Shown piece after piece: positions 1-9,643 of a stretch of 64,000 bases of DNA. A program made the position numbers and the translations under genes. The DNA comes from Candidatus Fraserbacteria bacterium (lineage in GTDB: Bacteria; Bipolaricaulota; Bipolaricaulia; RBG-16-55-9; JAJCYT01), in NCBI GenBank assembly GCA_029262795.1, contig JAJCYT010000012.1:62001-126000 (forward strand). The letters run 5' to 3'. The notes beneath the pieces were generated by a model. It searched no databases, was not told the DNA's origin, and saw only the letters and a list, made by a program, of their open reading frames with translations. Each line of letters starts with the position of its first letter. Within the stretch, counting starts at the first letter, position 1.

Positions 1-372
1 GTGACTTATGCGCTAGAAGATAACTTTGAGGTAAATGGCGCGCCATTTATTGACGCCTGTAACGGGCATGCAACTCCAAATAATGGTATGTATCACTATC
101 ATGGCATCCCATATTGCATCACTGATGCCGTGGATTCGTCTGGTCAGCATTCCAAATTGGTTGGCTACTTATTGGATGGTTTTTCCATCTACGGCCCCCA
201 GGATGTCGGCGGCGGAACGCCAACGAATTTAGATGCCTGCAACGGACATTTTGGATCAACGCCAGAATTTCCAGAGGGAATCTACCATTACCACACCTCG
301 GAAGCACGTCCTTATGTGCCAACGTGTTATTCTGGTGAAATAACAATTACGCAAAGGCCACCTCGTCGCTAA
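1..372 (+). CDS. YHYH domain protein, 3' part
   Basis: The window opens inside this gene, so the true start is probably upstream; a GTG at base 1 is in frame but cannot be judged. The 123 visible residues contain two copies of the family signature, MYHYHGIP near residue 30 and IYHYHTSE near residue 95, with DGFSIYGP between them. This is the pattern of the YHYH family, generally found in exported proteins of unknown biochemical role. Paired cysteines (CNGH twice, PYC, PTCYSG) fit an oxidising compartment. A strong hairpin follows the stop codon, so the transcript probably ends here. The family call is fairly sure; the function is unknown. Confidence 0.75.
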   Translation: MTYALEDNFEVNGAPFIDACNGHATPNNGMYHYHGIPYCITDAVDSSGQHSKLVGYLLDGFSIYGPQDVGGGTPTNLDACNGHFGSTPEFPEGIYHYHTSEARPYVPTCYSGEITITQRPPRR

Positions 373-386
373 TTTAGTAAAAAAAC

Positions 387-431
387 AACATGGCATCCTG
401 GTTTGATATCCGCAGACCAGGATGCCATGTT
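387..431 (+). terminator. Rho-independent terminator after YHYH gene
   Basis: A perfect 15-bp inverted repeat (AACATGGCATCCTGG at 387-401 and its complement at 417-431) with a 15-nt loop is followed by TTTAATTTTTG. It starts 15 bp after the YHYH stop codon and ends before the ribosome-binding site of the next gene. Confidence 0.85.
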
Positions 432-448
432 TAATTTTTGGAGCGGGT

Positions 449-1510
449 ATGAAAAAATTTTTAAATTTGGCTGGCTCATTGATGTTTTTGGGTTTGATGG
501 GAATGATGATTTTAGGATGCAATGCTCAGCCGACAGAAACTGAGGCTGAAACCCACTTCGATTTTGAGCCAAAGATCGAAGTGGTCGACAATCCTCAAAA
601 TTTGAATGAAAACCTTGTTTTCGTCGAGCAACGCAGCCAGCCAAATTATCGGATAGCCCAATTCGACCCAGAATCACAGAAAATATCCACCTTGTTCGAA
701 ATTCCCAAAGGCGGTTGGGTGTATCAATTGGATGTGTCTGCCGATGGCACTCAAGTTGCCCTTGCCTATTCTGCGCCGCCAGAGAATGATCAGAGTTTAT
801 TAGATCGAAGTGGCATTTACTTGTTGGACCTGGCTCAAGTCGATGCACAGCCACAACTTTTGGTCGGCAGTCAGCAGGTGGATGTGTATTACGCCTACCC
901 CACCTGGACTTCAGATGGAAAATTTCTTTACTATGAAGTTTCAAACACGACCGACTCTAAGTACTTCATCGAACGATATAACACAGAAACTGGTGAAGTA
1001 CTACGGATTGTGGACAATGCGATTTTGCCTCAACCTTCTCCCGATGGAAATTCTTTAACTTATTTCCAAATTCAGCCAGAAAGTGAAATGAGATCGTTGA
1101 TGTTGTCTGATGCTGATGGGAACAATGTTCAAGAAATCATCCCTGGCTATGCCTATTACGATTTGGATTGTCCTGTGTTTTCAGCCGATGGACAATCTAT
1201 TTACTTCACGGTTTTGGAAGACCCTTTGGCTTCAATTCATTGGATCGATCAATTGTTCGGAACTCATGTTGCATATGCACATGCGAAACATAACCTGCCT
1301 GCTGACTGGTGGCAAACGTCTATTACTGACATTCGTCCCAAAAAAATAACTGAACAATCCATCATCACCCACTGCGGTCAGTTTTCTAACGAGGGTGAAC
1401 ACTTTGGTTTTGCCAGCAATGAAGGCATTTATGTGATGTCATCTGGCGAAAATGAAGCACACCTCATCTTAAAATCCAGAGCCATTCCTGTGTTTGACTG
1501 GATGCCTTAG
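449..1510 (+). CDS. TolB-like beta-propeller lipoprotein
   Basis: The predicted product is a 353-residue lipoprotein. The ATG at 449 has GGAG five bases upstream; an in-frame ATG at 422 lies inside the terminator hairpin and is rejected. Residues 1-25 form a lipoprotein signal ending in the lipobox ILGC. The mature part carries repeated WD40/PD40-like blades: LDVSADGTQVALAYS, YAYPTWTSDGKFLYYEV, ILPQPSPDGNSLTYFQI and CPVFSADGQSIYFTV. Such propellers act as binding scaffolds in the cell envelope. No partner gene is adjacent, so the ligand is unknown. It may be transcribed alone. Confidence 0.75.
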   Translation: MKKFLNLAGSLMFLGLMGMMILGCNAQPTETEAETHFDFEPKIEVVDNPQNLNENLVFVEQRSQPNYRIAQFDPESQKISTLFEIPKGGWVYQLDVSADGTQVALAYSAPPENDQSLLDRSGIYLLDLAQVDAQPQLLVGSQQVDVYYAYPTWTSDGKFLYYEVSNTTDSKYFIERYNTETGEVLRIVDNAILPQPSPDGNSLTYFQIQPESEMRSLMLSDADGNNVQEIIPGYAYYDLDCPVFSADGQSIYFTVLEDPLASIHWIDQLFGTHVAYAHAKHNLPADWWQTSITDIRPKKITEQSIITHCGQFSNEGEHFGFASNEGIYVMSSGENEAHLILKSRAIPVFDWMP

Positions 1511-1611
1511 TTCAGTCATTTGTCAAAATAAAAAAATTTCTCTAAGCTGATGAAGAGAGGGAGCCAGTGGCATGCAAATGAGGGTTTCATGCCACTGGCA
1601 AGTGTGAAGGG

Positions 1612-4245
1612 TTATGTACCAACCAACTCTGTCTCTGGTTGTTTAATTTCAATGTCTAAGTGGTTCTCTCGTAAGTCCACTAAAAGTCTGTCACCTTCTA
1701 ATACGTTTCCAGCGATCAAAAGTTTCGCTATTTGTGTTTCGAGTTCTCGTTGCAGGAACCGCTTGAGCGGTCGAGCCCCGTACACAGGGTCATATCCTTC
1801 GCTTGCAATGTGGCTTTTTGCGACATCGCTTAATTCCAAACCCAGCTTGCGATCCGACAAACGTTTCATCAGATTGGCAATCATCAAATCGACAATCTGC
1901 TTAATTTCGTTCAGAGTTAAGGCTTTGAACAATACGATTTCATCCACGCGGTTCAAAAATTCTGGCCGGAAATGATGGCGCAATTCGCCCATCACCGCAT
2001 CCTGAGCTTCGGTTTTGATCTCACCCTCGGCTGTCACACCTTCCAACAAGTGTGGTGATCCAATGTTGGACGTCATGATGATGACCGTATTTTTGAAATC
2101 GACGGTGTGGCCTTGTGCATCGGTCACACGCCCATCGTCCAAAATCTGAAGCAGGACGTTGAACACATCAGGGTGCGCTTTTTCGATTTCGTCAAACAGG
2201 ATCACCGAGTAAGGCTTGCGGCGAACCGCTTCTGTAAGTTGGCCACCTTCCTCGTAGCCAATGTAGCCAGGAGGCGCTCCGATCAATCGGGACACCGTGT
2301 GCTTTTCCATGTACTCACTCATGTCGATGCGAACCATGTTGTCCTCAGAATCGAACAAGGCTTCGGCCAATGTTTTTGTCAGTTCCGTTTTCCCGACCCC
2401 CGTGGGACCAAGGAAGATAAACGAACCAATGGGCCGGTTCGGATCTTTAATGCCAGCACGAGCACGGAGTACAGCATCAGCCACAAGTTCCACAGCATCA
2501 TTTTGGCCAATCACTCGCTCATGAAGAATGTCACCCAATTTGAGTAACTTCTCACGTTCGCTTTCTATTAAGCGAGTGACGGGAATGCCTGTCCAGCGTG
2601 AAACGATTTCGGAAATTTCTTCCTCGTTTACTTCTTCTTTCAGAAGTTGATGGTCACCTTGTTTAGATTCCAACTTCATTTCTTCTTCATGAAGTTGAGT
2701 TTCCAATCGCGGCAATAGACCATGCTTCAATTCTGCTGCTTTGTTCAAATCGTACTGACGCTCTGCCTGTTCTATATCGAGGCGCGCTTGTTCAATTTGC
2801 TCACGCAGATCACGAACCACGCTGATGGCGTCTTTTTCGTTTTCCCATTGAGCGCGCATTTCGTCAGCCTGATTTTTAAGGTCGGCTAATTCTTTGCGGA
2901 GTTTTTCCAAACGCTCCTGACTGGCTTTGTCTCTTTCTTTTTTGAGAGCAGCTTCTTCAATTTCCAACTGCATCACACGGCGGCTGACTTCATCCAACTC
3001 AGTTGGCATGGAGTCAATATCCGTACGCACACTGGCACAGGCTTCATCGACCAAATCGATGGCCTTGTCCGGCAAAAAGCGATCTGTGATATAGCGGTTG
3101 GATAAAACGGCTGCACTCACCAAAGCGTTATCCTGGATGCGAACGCCATGAAACACTTCGAAGCGTTCTTTCAATCCGCGCAAGATTGAAATGGTATCTT
3201 CAACCGATGGCTGATCCACCAATACAGGCTGGAAGCGCCTTTCGAGCGCAGCATCTTTTTCGATGTATTTTCTATATTCATCCAGCGTCGTGGCTCCGAT
3301 GCAGTGAAGTTCTCCGCGAGCCAGCATCGGTTTTAAAAGATTTCCGGCATCCGTAGAACCTTCGGTTTTTCCTGCGCCAACGACAGTGTGCAACTCATCG
3401 ATGAACAGAAGGATGCGGCCTTCGCTTTGTTTGATTTCATTGAGGACGGCTTTCAATCGCTCTTCAAACTCGCCGCGATATTTGGCCCCCGCCAACAACG
3501 CGCCCATGTCGAGCGAGAACACCTGGCGGTCTTTCAACCATTCAGGCACATCGGCACGAACGATACGTTGGGCCAAGCCTTCGGCGATGGCGGTTTTGCC
3601 TACGCCTGGTTCACCAATAAGAACGGGATTGTTTTTCGTTTTTCGTGAAAGAATGCGAATCACGCGGCGGATTTCGCTATCGCGGCCAATGACAGGATCA
3701 AGTTTCCCCTGTCTCGCCAGTGACACCAAATCCACGCCGAATTTTTCCAAGGCTTCATACGTGCCTTCGGGTGAATCGGTGGTCACGCGCTGGTTGCCAC
3801 GAATACTGGTTAAAGCATTTAAAAATGCATCTTTGCTGATGCCAAATTGTTTTAAAATTTTCCCTGCTGCAATGGCATTGCCCTCAGAAATCATGGCCAA
3901 AACGAGGTGTTCCACGGACACGTACTCGTCCTTCATGGCGTTGGCTTGTGCCTGAGCATCCACGACCAATTTTTGTAGGCGCTGGGTCACATAAATTTTA
4001 CCCGCTTCCGTGCTTTGACCGGACACCGTTGGCCGTCGGTTGAGTTCATTCTCCACTTCAGTCTTAAATGCCTCAGTAGACACTTCCATGCGTTCCAACA
4101 ATCGCGGCAACAACCCATCAGCCTGCTGCACCAGGGCCAGCAAAAGATGTTCCCCATCCACTTCAATCTGGTTTAAATTTGTCGCAATAGACTGGGCATT
4201 TTGCAAAGCCTCTTGCGATTTTTGAGTCAATTTACTGATATCCAT
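1612..4245 (-). CDS. clpB: ATP-dependent disaggregase ClpB
   Basis: ClpB (Hsp104) extracts proteins from aggregates together with DnaK in the cytoplasm. The 877-residue product has the full family architecture: an N-terminal Clp repeat domain, NBD1 with Walker [10 protein letters not shown] near residue 210, a long coiled-coil middle domain of about residues 410-530, NBD2 with GPTGVGKTE near residue 610, and the C-terminal small domain. The ATG at 4245 has AGGTGAG just upstream; a GTG one codon earlier is less likely. The gene is monocistronic, and a CIRCE-like operator lies 33-59 bp upstream of the start codon, suggesting HrcA-type heat control. hrcA itself is not in the window. Confidence 0.97.
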   Translation of the reverse strand: MDISKLTQKSQEALQNAQSIATNLNQIEVDGEHLLLALVQQADGLLPRLLERMEVSTEAFKTEVENELNRRPTVSGQSTEAGKIYVTQRLQKLVVDAQAQANAMKDEYVSVEHLVLAMISEGNAIAAGKILKQFGISKDAFLNALTSIRGNQRVTTDSPEGTYEALEKFGVDLVSLARQGKLDPVIGRDSEIRRVIRILSRKTKNNPVLIGEPGVGKTAIAEGLAQRIVRADVPEWLKDRQVFSLDMGALLAGAKYRGEFEERLKAVLNEIKQSEGRILLFIDELHTVVGAGKTEGSTDAGNLLKPMLARGELHCIGATTLDEYRKYIEKDAALERRFQPVLVDQPSVEDTISILRGLKERFEVFHGVRIQDNALVSAAVLSNRYITDRFLPDKAIDLVDEACASVRTDIDSMPTELDEVSRRVMQLEIEEAALKKERDKASQERLEKLRKELADLKNQADEMRAQWENEKDAISVVRDLREQIEQARLDIEQAERQYDLNKAAELKHGLLPRLETQLHEEEMKLESKQGDHQLLKEEVNEEEISEIVSRWTGIPVTRLIESEREKLLKLGDILHERVIGQNDAVELVADAVLRARAGIKDPNRPIGSFIFLGPTGVGKTELTKTLAEALFDSEDNMVRIDMSEYMEKHTVSRLIGAPPGYIGYEEGGQLTEAVRRKPYSVILFDEIEKAHPDVFNVLLQILDDGRVTDAQGHTVDFKNTVIIMTSNIGSPHLLEGVTAEGEIKTEAQDAVMGELRHHFRPEFLNRVDEIVLFKALTLNEIKQIVDLMIANLMKRLSDRKLGLELSDVAKSHIASEGYDPVYGARPLKRFLQRELETQIAKLLIAGNVLEGDRLLVDLRENHLDIEIKQPETELVGT

Positions 4246-4277
4246 CACTCACCTCTTTTCTTGAGTGAATATCAAAA

Positions 4278-4304
4278 TTAGCAATCTATTTAATAGTCTG
4301 CTAA
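4278..4304. promoter_or_regulatory. CIRCE-like operator upstream of clpB
   Basis: The 27-bp element reads TTAGCAATC, nine bases, GTCTGCTAA. The CIRCE consensus is TTAGCACTC-N9-GAGTGCTAA, so the left arm has one mismatch and the right arm two, with the 9-9-9 geometry intact. The outer arms extend to eight perfect base pairs (AATTAGCA/TGCTAATT). The position, 33-59 bp before the clpB start codon, is that of a promoter operator. HrcA binding is inferred. Confidence 0.6.
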
Positions 4305-4404
4305 TTACTATATCAGATGCATGTTAAATTTCAAGCTATTTCCAATACAAATTTAAAATATATAAGGTATAATGACTATGACTCTTTCATAATGAGGAAT
4401 AGAT

Positions 4405-4842
4405 ATGAATTTAGATCATTGGTCAACCTGGGTTTTTATTTCTGTTTTAGCTGGAATAATAACCAAAATTGTTTGGCACCCTCTTTCTTCATTATTTTCA
4501 AAACCAGTAAATCGAACTGAATATTATCGTCAATTAAATCAAGCAAATGAACCCAATGGTTCTTTTCCAAGAATATCTAATCTATCATTATTTTTGGATG
4601 TTATGGAAGAAGTTGGAAAAAAACCTTATACAAGTAGTCACTATCAGAGCTTAAAAACATCATCAGATGAAATATACGACTTGATAAGAAATCGTTCTTT
4701 GTCACACGAAGAAAGAGACTGGGTAAAGTCACGTCTACAACGCATAAAATTATTCGCAGCTAATAATGGGAATTCTATTGCCCAATCACATGCTGATTCA
4801 ATCATAAGACTTATAAAAAGACAAGAACAAGGTCTATTTTAG
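4405..4842 (+). CDS. Small membrane-anchored protein, unknown
   Basis: The 145-residue product starts with a hydrophobic segment (WVFISVLAGIITKIVWHPL, about residues 8-26), then a polar, mostly helical part with many Lys, Arg and Glu. I do not recognise a family. GAGG lies seven bases before the ATG and a TATAAT hexamer is at 4368-4373. The gene is clearly richer in A+T than clpB and the repair genes beside it, with AAT, AAA and ATA codons common. This suggests separate acquisition. It could be a stand-alone accessory protein. Confidence 0.55.
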   Translation: MNLDHWSTWVFISVLAGIITKIVWHPLSSLFSKPVNRTEYYRQLNQANEPNGSFPRISNLSLFLDVMEEVGKKPYTSSHYQSLKTSSDEIYDLIRNRSLSHEERDWVKSRLQRIKLFAANNGNSIAQSHADSIIRLIKRQEQGLF

Positions 4843-4914
4843 CTCCAAATGCAGATTTAAGTTGACGGCCGAAAATGGCCAGCTTTTTGACGAGTCAGTG
4901 GGTAAGCTGGAAGC

Positions 4915-6381
4915 ATGAAAACACTGGACCCTCACATTTGCTGGACGGCATTGGAAAGCAAGGATGCTCGGTTTGATGGGCGATTCTTCACAGGTGTGAA
5001 GACCACCGGCATCTATTGTCGGCCTGTTTGCCCAGCCCCGTTGCCTCGGCGTCAGCATGTTGAATATTATCGCTGTGCGGCGGCGGCGGAAGCGGCGGGG
5101 TTTCGGCCTTGTTTGCGTTGTCGGCCTGAAGCTTCACCTGGCACTCCAGCATGGAATGGGCATTCTGAAGTGATCTCCCGTGCGTTGCAATTGATCGCCT
5201 CTGGCACACTCAAAGAAGGCGGCGTGGAAAATCTGGCCGGACAGTTGAATTTAAGCACACGACAACTTCGCCGCTTATTTATGGATCAACTGGGGGCCAC
5301 ACCGATTGCGGTGGCACAAACGTATCGGGTTCAGTTTGCCAAGCAGTTGATTACAGAAACTGGCTTGCCGATGTCCGAAATTGCGTTTACTGCTGGATTC
5401 TCCAGCATCCGAAGGTTCAACTCGGCGATGCAAAAAGCTTATAAGATGAACCCAAGCGAATTGAGAAGAACCAAGAAGGAACCCACCGGAAAAGCATCTG
5501 TATTGGAACTCAATCTCAGTTACCGCCCGCCTTATAACTGGGACGCCATGATGGATTTTCTATCAGTGCGAGCCATTCCTGGCATTGATTTGGTGAACAA
5601 AAAAGGGTATCGGCGCACGGTCAGCATCGACAATGTTTCTGGCGTGATCGAAGTACAACCGATGCCAGAAAAGAATTTTGTAAAACTGAGAGTCCCTCTG
5701 CATTTGGCGCATGGGTTACAACAGATTGTCGAAAAAATTCGTAACTTGTTTGACCTTCGTGCCGAACCGGAGAACATCAGCCACACCTTATCGGTTGATC
5801 CGTTGCTGGCTTCTATTATTAAAAAACATCCAGGCATCCGCGTGCCTGGCGCTTGGGCCGAATTTGAAATTGCCGTTCGCGCTATCCTGGGTCAGCAGGT
5901 CAGTGTGAAAGCGGCTTCAACGCTTGCCGCCCGATTGGTCGAACAGCACGGTCAGCCCATTGAATCTGATGTTCCCGAATTGAATCGATTGTTCCCTAAA
6001 CCGGAACAACTGGCTGAGGCTGACCTCACCAAAATTGGTGTCACTTCCAAACGTGCCGAAACCATTCACAATTTGTCTCGCGCTGTAGCCGAAGGCGAGA
6101 TTGACTTCTCGGTCGGCTGGAGCCTGGAGCAAACCGTGAAGCGCTGGACGGAACTTCCGGGCATCGGCCCCTGGACAGCCCACTACATCGCCATGCGTGG
6201 GTTAGGGGAACCAGATGCCTTCCCTGCCGAAGATTTGGTATTACAACAGGTGGTTGGGGACGGGCAACGTTTGACCCCGGGGCAGCTTCGAGAACGTGCC
6301 GAAAAATGGCAACCCTGGAGAGCCTACGCCACCATTGTCCTTTGGCGTCACGCAACGGATTTACAGAACGAAAGGAAATAA
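4915..6381 (+). CDS. Ada-like sensor/AraC/AlkA fusion DNA glycosylase
   Basis: This 488-residue protein combines three modules for alkylation damage. Residues 1-80 are the Ada zinc domain with C35, C39, C66 and C69 (YCRPVC and PCLRC), where the first cysteine normally accepts methyl groups from DNA phosphotriesters. Residues 85-165 are an AraC-type helix-turn-helix (STRQLRRLF; AGFSSIRRFN). Residues 170-480 are an AlkA N-terminal domain plus a HhH-GPD glycosylase fold, with LPGIGPWTAHYIA and a probable catalytic Asp near residue 440 (PAEDL). It should sense methylation, activate transcription and excise 3-methyladenine-type bases. It shares an operon with the downstream methyltransferase gene, one base apart. 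Confidence 0.92.
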   Translation: MKTLDPHICWTALESKDARFDGRFFTGVKTTGIYCRPVCPAPLPRRQHVEYYRCAAAAEAAGFRPCLRCRPEASPGTPAWNGHSEVISRALQLIASGTLKEGGVENLAGQLNLSTRQLRRLFMDQLGATPIAVAQTYRVQFAKQLITETGLPMSEIAFTAGFSSIRRFNSAMQKAYKMNPSELRRTKKEPTGKASVLELNLSYRPPYNWDAMMDFLSVRAIPGIDLVNKKGYRRTVSIDNVSGVIEVQPMPEKNFVKLRVPLHLAHGLQQIVEKIRNLFDLRAEPENISHTLSVDPLLASIIKKHPGIRVPGAWAEFEIAVRAILGQQVSVKAASTLAARLVEQHGQPIESDVPELNRLFPKPEQLAEADLTKIGVTSKRAETIHNLSRAVAEGEIDFSVGWSLEQTVKRWTELPGIGPWTAHYIAMRGLGEPDAFPAEDLVLQQVVGDGQRLTPGQLRERAEKWQPWRAYATIVLWRHATDLQNERK

Positions 6382-6382
6382 C

Positions 6383-6850
6383 ATGCAAACTTATTACGCC
6401 ACCACCAATAGTCCCTTGGGCCAAATCCAGGTGGTTTGGAATGACAATGGCGTTACCCACATCGACTTCGAGAATGAAATGCCTGAACCACAATTGAGCT
6501 GGAAAAAGGTGTCGGCCTCAAAATCGGATGCTGTCCAACAATTGAAAGAATATTTTCAAGGCAGGCGCCAAAATTTTGATCTGCCACTTGCCCCTACTGG
6601 CACAGCGTTTCAGAATCAGGTTTGGAAAGCTTTAGTAAAAATCCCCTATGGAACCACCACCTCATATGGTGAGTTGGCCAAACAGATTGGGCGACCCAAA
6701 GCCTCACGCGCCGTCGGTGCCGCCAATGGGAAAAATCCCCTGGCCATTGTGGTGCCCTGTCATCGTGTGATTGGAAGCAATGGCAAATTGACCGGCTATG
6801 CGGGTGGATTAGAGCGCAAGGCAGCATTGCTGCAATTGGAAAATCATTAA
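6383..6850 (+). CDS. ogt: Methylated-DNA-[protein]-cysteine methyltransferase
   Basis: The 155-residue enzyme removes O6-alkyl groups from guanine by suicide transfer to a cysteine. The active-site signature IVVPCHRVIG is present, as are the preceding YGTTTSYGELA helix and the C-terminal GYAGGLERK. The ATG at 6383 follows AAAGGA by six bases; this Shine-Dalgarno sits in the last codons of the upstream glycosylase gene, so the two are probably translated together. Together with the Ada-AlkA fusion this gives the cell direct reversal and base excision in one transcript. A strong terminator follows. Confidence 0.95.
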   Translation: MQTYYATTNSPLGQIQVVWNDNGVTHIDFENEMPEPQLSWKKVSASKSDAVQQLKEYFQGRRQNFDLPLAPTGTAFQNQVWKALVKIPYGTTTSYGELAKQIGRPKASRAVGAANGKNPLAIVVPCHRVIGSNGKLTGYAGGLERKAALLQLENH

Positions 6851-6873
6851 CACATAACCATTCTTCTAAACAT

Positions 6874-6911
6874 GAAAGAGGGGGCAAGGTAAGTCGGTTG
6901 CCCCCTCTTTC
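6874..6911. terminator. Bidirectional terminator between ogt and pckA
   Basis: A perfect 14-bp stem (GAAAGAGGGGGCAA at 6874-6887 with its complement at 6898-6911) and a 10-nt loop lie between two convergent genes. The stem ends in CTTTC on one side and GAAAG on the other, so it can stop transcription from both sides. Confidence 0.8.
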
Positions 6912-6949
6912 GACCACAGCGATACGTTCTTTACCACATCAGGTAAAGT

Positions 6950-8560
6950 TTAACTTTCAACCGGCTTTACCATTTGAGGCCCCGCTTGTTTAACGGCATC
7001 GGACACTTTATCAGAGAAAGTTTCAAAATTTTCCCTGAACAGTTTTGCCAATTTCTCAGCTTGCTGATCATAAGCTTGAGGGTCTGCCCAGGTGTTTCTT
7101 GGCATCAATACTTCATCGGGCACATCCGGTACGTTTTTTGGCACTTGCAACCCAAACACAGGTTCGGTTTCAAAGGAGGTGCCTGCTAGCTTTCCTTCCA
7201 TGACGGCGCGCACCATTGCACGGGTATAAGGCAACGACATGCGTTTGCCTTCTCCGTAAGGGCCGCCCGTCCAGCCGGTATTGACCAACCACACATCAAC
7301 GTTATGTTTGGTGATTTTTTCACCCAACATGCGGGCATATACCGTTGGCGACAAGGCCATAAATGGTGCGCCAAAGCATGGGCTGAAGGTGGCCTGAGGC
7401 TCTGTCACCCCGCGTTCCGTACCAGCCACTTTGGCGGTATAACCTTGCAAAAAGTAATAGACAGCCTGATCTGCGGTTAGTTTTGCCAGCGGCGGCAACA
7501 CACCAAATGCATCTGCCGTCAGGAAAAAGACCTGCTTGGGGTGTCCTACCACTTGCTGAGTGCTGGCATTGGACAAGTGGGTGATGGGGAAGGCTGCTCG
7601 CGTATTTTCAGTTAACGAGTCGTCTTCAAAGTCCAGACGCCTCGATCTTTTGTCGGTGATTGTTACATTTTCAAGAATGGTACCAAATTGACGAGTCGTG
7701 GCATAAATTTCAGGCTCGTCTTCTTTGGAGATGCGGATGACCTTTGCGTAGCAGCCTCCCTCAAGATTAAAAACACCGTTGTCATTCCAGCCATGTTCAT
7801 CGTCGCCCACAAGCTTGCGCGTGGTGTCTATCGACAGCGTTGTTTTCCCCGTACCCGATAAGCCGAAAAACAGAGCCACATCTTCAGGATTCTCTCCAAA
7901 GTTGGCAGAGCAGTGCATGGACAACACATTGTTGATCGGCAACAGGTAGTTCATCAGGGTAAACACCGCTTTTTTCATTTCACCCGCGTAGGCGGAACCG
8001 CCGATGATGATCTCCTTGCGCTGAAAATTCAACACCACAAACACTTCTGAATGCGTGGCATCCATTTTAGGAATGGCGTGAAAATGCGGCGCATGGATTA
8101 AGGTATATTCAGCCACAAAGTTTTTTAGTTTTTCTTCATCCAATTCCCGAATGAACATCGTGCGGGCAAACAAGGCATGCCATGCAGATTCGCTGACTAC
8201 CTGAATGGCAATTTGGTTTTCTGGATCTGCGCCCGCATAGACATCCTGAATATAAAGATCTCGCCCTTGCAGATAAGCCAGAACACGATCCCTCAAATGT
8301 TCATAATGGGTGGTGGCAAAAGAATGGTTTGATGCCCCCCACCAAACCAAACCTTCACTTTCAGACTCATGAACAATGAATTTGTCATTAGGTGATCGCC
8401 CTGTATAGGGGCCGGTTCGCACCACCAATGGGCCAAGGTGAGAAACCCTGCCTTCGCGGTTGCGAATGGCTTCCTCGTACAAAGCAGCGGTAGACAAATT
8501 CCAATGAACATGCCCCGTATTTTCTAACCCAAGGATTTTTAAGGCGGCGCTATCAGGCAT
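6950..8560 (-). CDS. pckA: Phosphoenolpyruvate carboxykinase (ATP)
   Basis: The 536-residue enzyme converts oxaloacetate and ATP to phosphoenolpyruvate, CO2 and ADP at the start of gluconeogenesis; it can also run in reverse during fermentation. Visible family motifs are RTGPYTGRSPNDKF near residue 50, the P-loop GLSGTGKTTLS near residue 235, the metal-binding GDDEHGW and the GGPYGEGKR segment. The ATG overlaps the end of the upstream usp gene by eight bases (ATGCCTGA), so the two are translationally coupled. The pair shares a promoter region with tandem Fnr-like boxes, which suggests anaerobic or energy-limited control. Confidence 0.97.
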   Translation of the reverse strand: MPDSAALKILGLENTGHVHWNLSTAALYEEAIRNREGRVSHLGPLVVRTGPYTGRSPNDKFIVHESESEGLVWWGASNHSFATTHYEHLRDRVLAYLQGRDLYIQDVYAGADPENQIAIQVVSESAWHALFARTMFIRELDEEKLKNFVAEYTLIHAPHFHAIPKMDATHSEVFVVLNFQRKEIIIGGSAYAGEMKKAVFTLMNYLLPINNVLSMHCSANFGENPEDVALFFGLSGTGKTTLSIDTTRKLVGDDEHGWNDNGVFNLEGGCYAKVIRISKEDEPEIYATTRQFGTILENVTITDKRSRRLDFEDDSLTENTRAAFPITHLSNASTQQVVGHPKQVFFLTADAFGVLPPLAKLTADQAVYYFLQGYTAKVAGTERGVTEPQATFSPCFGAPFMALSPTVYARMLGEKITKHNVDVWLVNTGWTGGPYGEGKRMSLPYTRAMVRAVMEGKLAGTSFETEPVFGLQVPKNVPDVPDEVLMPRNTWADPQAYDQQAEKLAKLFRENFETFSDKVSDAVKQAGPQMVKPVES

Positions 8561-9044
8561 GGACTTCCTCCGTTTCTGTGACCTCAGTATGTAAGATCTC
8601 TGGGAGTGGAACGATCAACACAGGACACGAAGCATCCTCCATCACCGATCGGGAAACACTGCCAAGGGCCCGAATTTTTCCTAGTCCATGCAGGGCTTCA
8701 AAACCCACCACAATGAGTTCGGCATCCAATTCATTGGCCAACGCAATGATTTCCTGAGCAGGTTTACCAACTTTCCCTTTGGTAAGATAATCTACACCCA
8801 TTGCGCTCACAGATTCAGCAGCATGGGCCGCCACACTGTTGGCACGTTGCTCCGCATGGGCAAAGACAAAGGAATGGCCTAATTGTTCACTATTGAGGCG
8901 CGTTTGAATTTCACGATATAATTCATCCGGCATAATGTTGCACACCGTTAGAGAGGCATTCATTTTTTTAGCCAACTCCGCAGCAGCAGTTACAATATGT
9001 TTTCCAAATCCATCTTCACCCACTGCAACCAAGATGCGTTTCAT
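8553..9044 (-). CDS. Universal stress protein, UspA family (variant motif)
   Basis: The 163-residue UspA-fold protein begins MKRILVAVGEDG behind GGAG. The C-terminal nucleotide loop reads GFEALHGLGKIRALGS, which does not fit the canonical G-x2-G-x9-G(S/T) spacing, so ATP binding is uncertain. It is a close paralogue of the Usp at 22565-23089, whose C-terminus is nearly identical (GFEALHGLGK, ALGSVSR). It is the first gene of the usp-pckA operon, and two Fnr-like boxes lie 85-118 bp upstream. UspA proteins are linked to survival under energy or oxygen limitation; the exact role here is unknown. Confidence 0.88.
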   Translation of the reverse strand: MKRILVAVGEDGFGKHIVTAAAELAKKMNASLTVCNIMPDELYREIQTRLNSEQLGHSFVFAHAEQRANSVAAHAAESVSAMGVDYLTKGKVGKPAQEIIALANELDAELIVVGFEALHGLGKIRALGSVSRSVMEDASCPVLIVPLPEILHTEVTETEEVHA

Positions 9045-9099
9045 GACTCCTCCATTCTTGATCGAAGGCCGCTTTGATCTTAATTGGCCTTACACAACA

Positions 9100-9162
9100 A
9101 TTGAATCAAATTTACTTGAGAAATGACATGATGGTCATCAGTAAAGATGTTGATCTTAATCA
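9100..9162 (-). promoter_or_regulatory. Tandem Fnr-like boxes and -10 of usp-pckA operon
   Basis: Two perfect TGAT-N4-ATCA cores lie on the same helix face: TGATGGTCATCA at 9129-9140 and TGATCTTAATCA at 9151-9162. The second is a full TTGAT-N4-ATCAA box. Their centres are exactly 22 bp apart. On the minus strand TTCAAT at 9100-9105 could be the -10 element; its centre is 32 bp from the centre of the proximal box, the class II Fnr geometry. The boxes are seen directly; the activator is inferred. Confidence 0.75.
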
Positions 9163-9643
9163 AGGTTTATTTAATACCTTTTATTTCAAATTGAACATTG
9201 CTGCGGCAAGTATCTGGATCGTGTTATTGCACACAAATCGTTGTTTCATGGGAAGCGAGAGTTAGAGGTTTCAGGATACAGACCACCCCCAGGTTGGGCG
9301 GCATTAAGTTAAGGATTTTTTGAGACGGGCACTTCCTTTCTGATGTGGTTGTGATACCAAGCGAAGATCCAAAGCCAGTTCTGGATATGGTATTATCATT
9401 TGATCCAGGAACATGACCACTATTCCAATAGTCAGGTTTAAATCGGACTATTGCATTCAAGCTCAACATCTACTGGTCCAAATAACAGCCTACTGGTCAT
9501 ATTTTTAGCGATGATAAATAAATGATATTTGTCCTTCAAAATGATACTGTAATCAACTTCTCAGGGAGGCAGACATGGTTAAACAAAACAATGTGAAACG
9601 CAAGGAACGCAACACCAAACCGAACTCAAACAAGGAGAAGTCC
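9163..9643. other. Intergenic stretch, no gene recognised
   Basis: No convincing gene is present. A minus-strand open frame at 9224-9469 has no ribosome-binding site or recognisable motif. The sequence CTACTGGTC occurs twice about 20 bp apart (near 9470 and 9490). Two good Shine-Dalgarno motifs (GGGAGG before 9575 and AAGGAG before 9644) precede the next gene. The rest could be remnant DNA. Confidence 0.4.

Noticed and set aside
4867-4880. GGCC-GAAAAT-GGCC followed by AGCTTTTTG as a terminator after the 4405 gene
   Set aside because: The stem is only four base pairs; it may help termination but does not stand as a call.
9224-9469. Minus-strand 81-residue frame in the usp-dockerin gap
   Set aside because: No ribosome site, no recognised motif and an unusual amino-acid composition.
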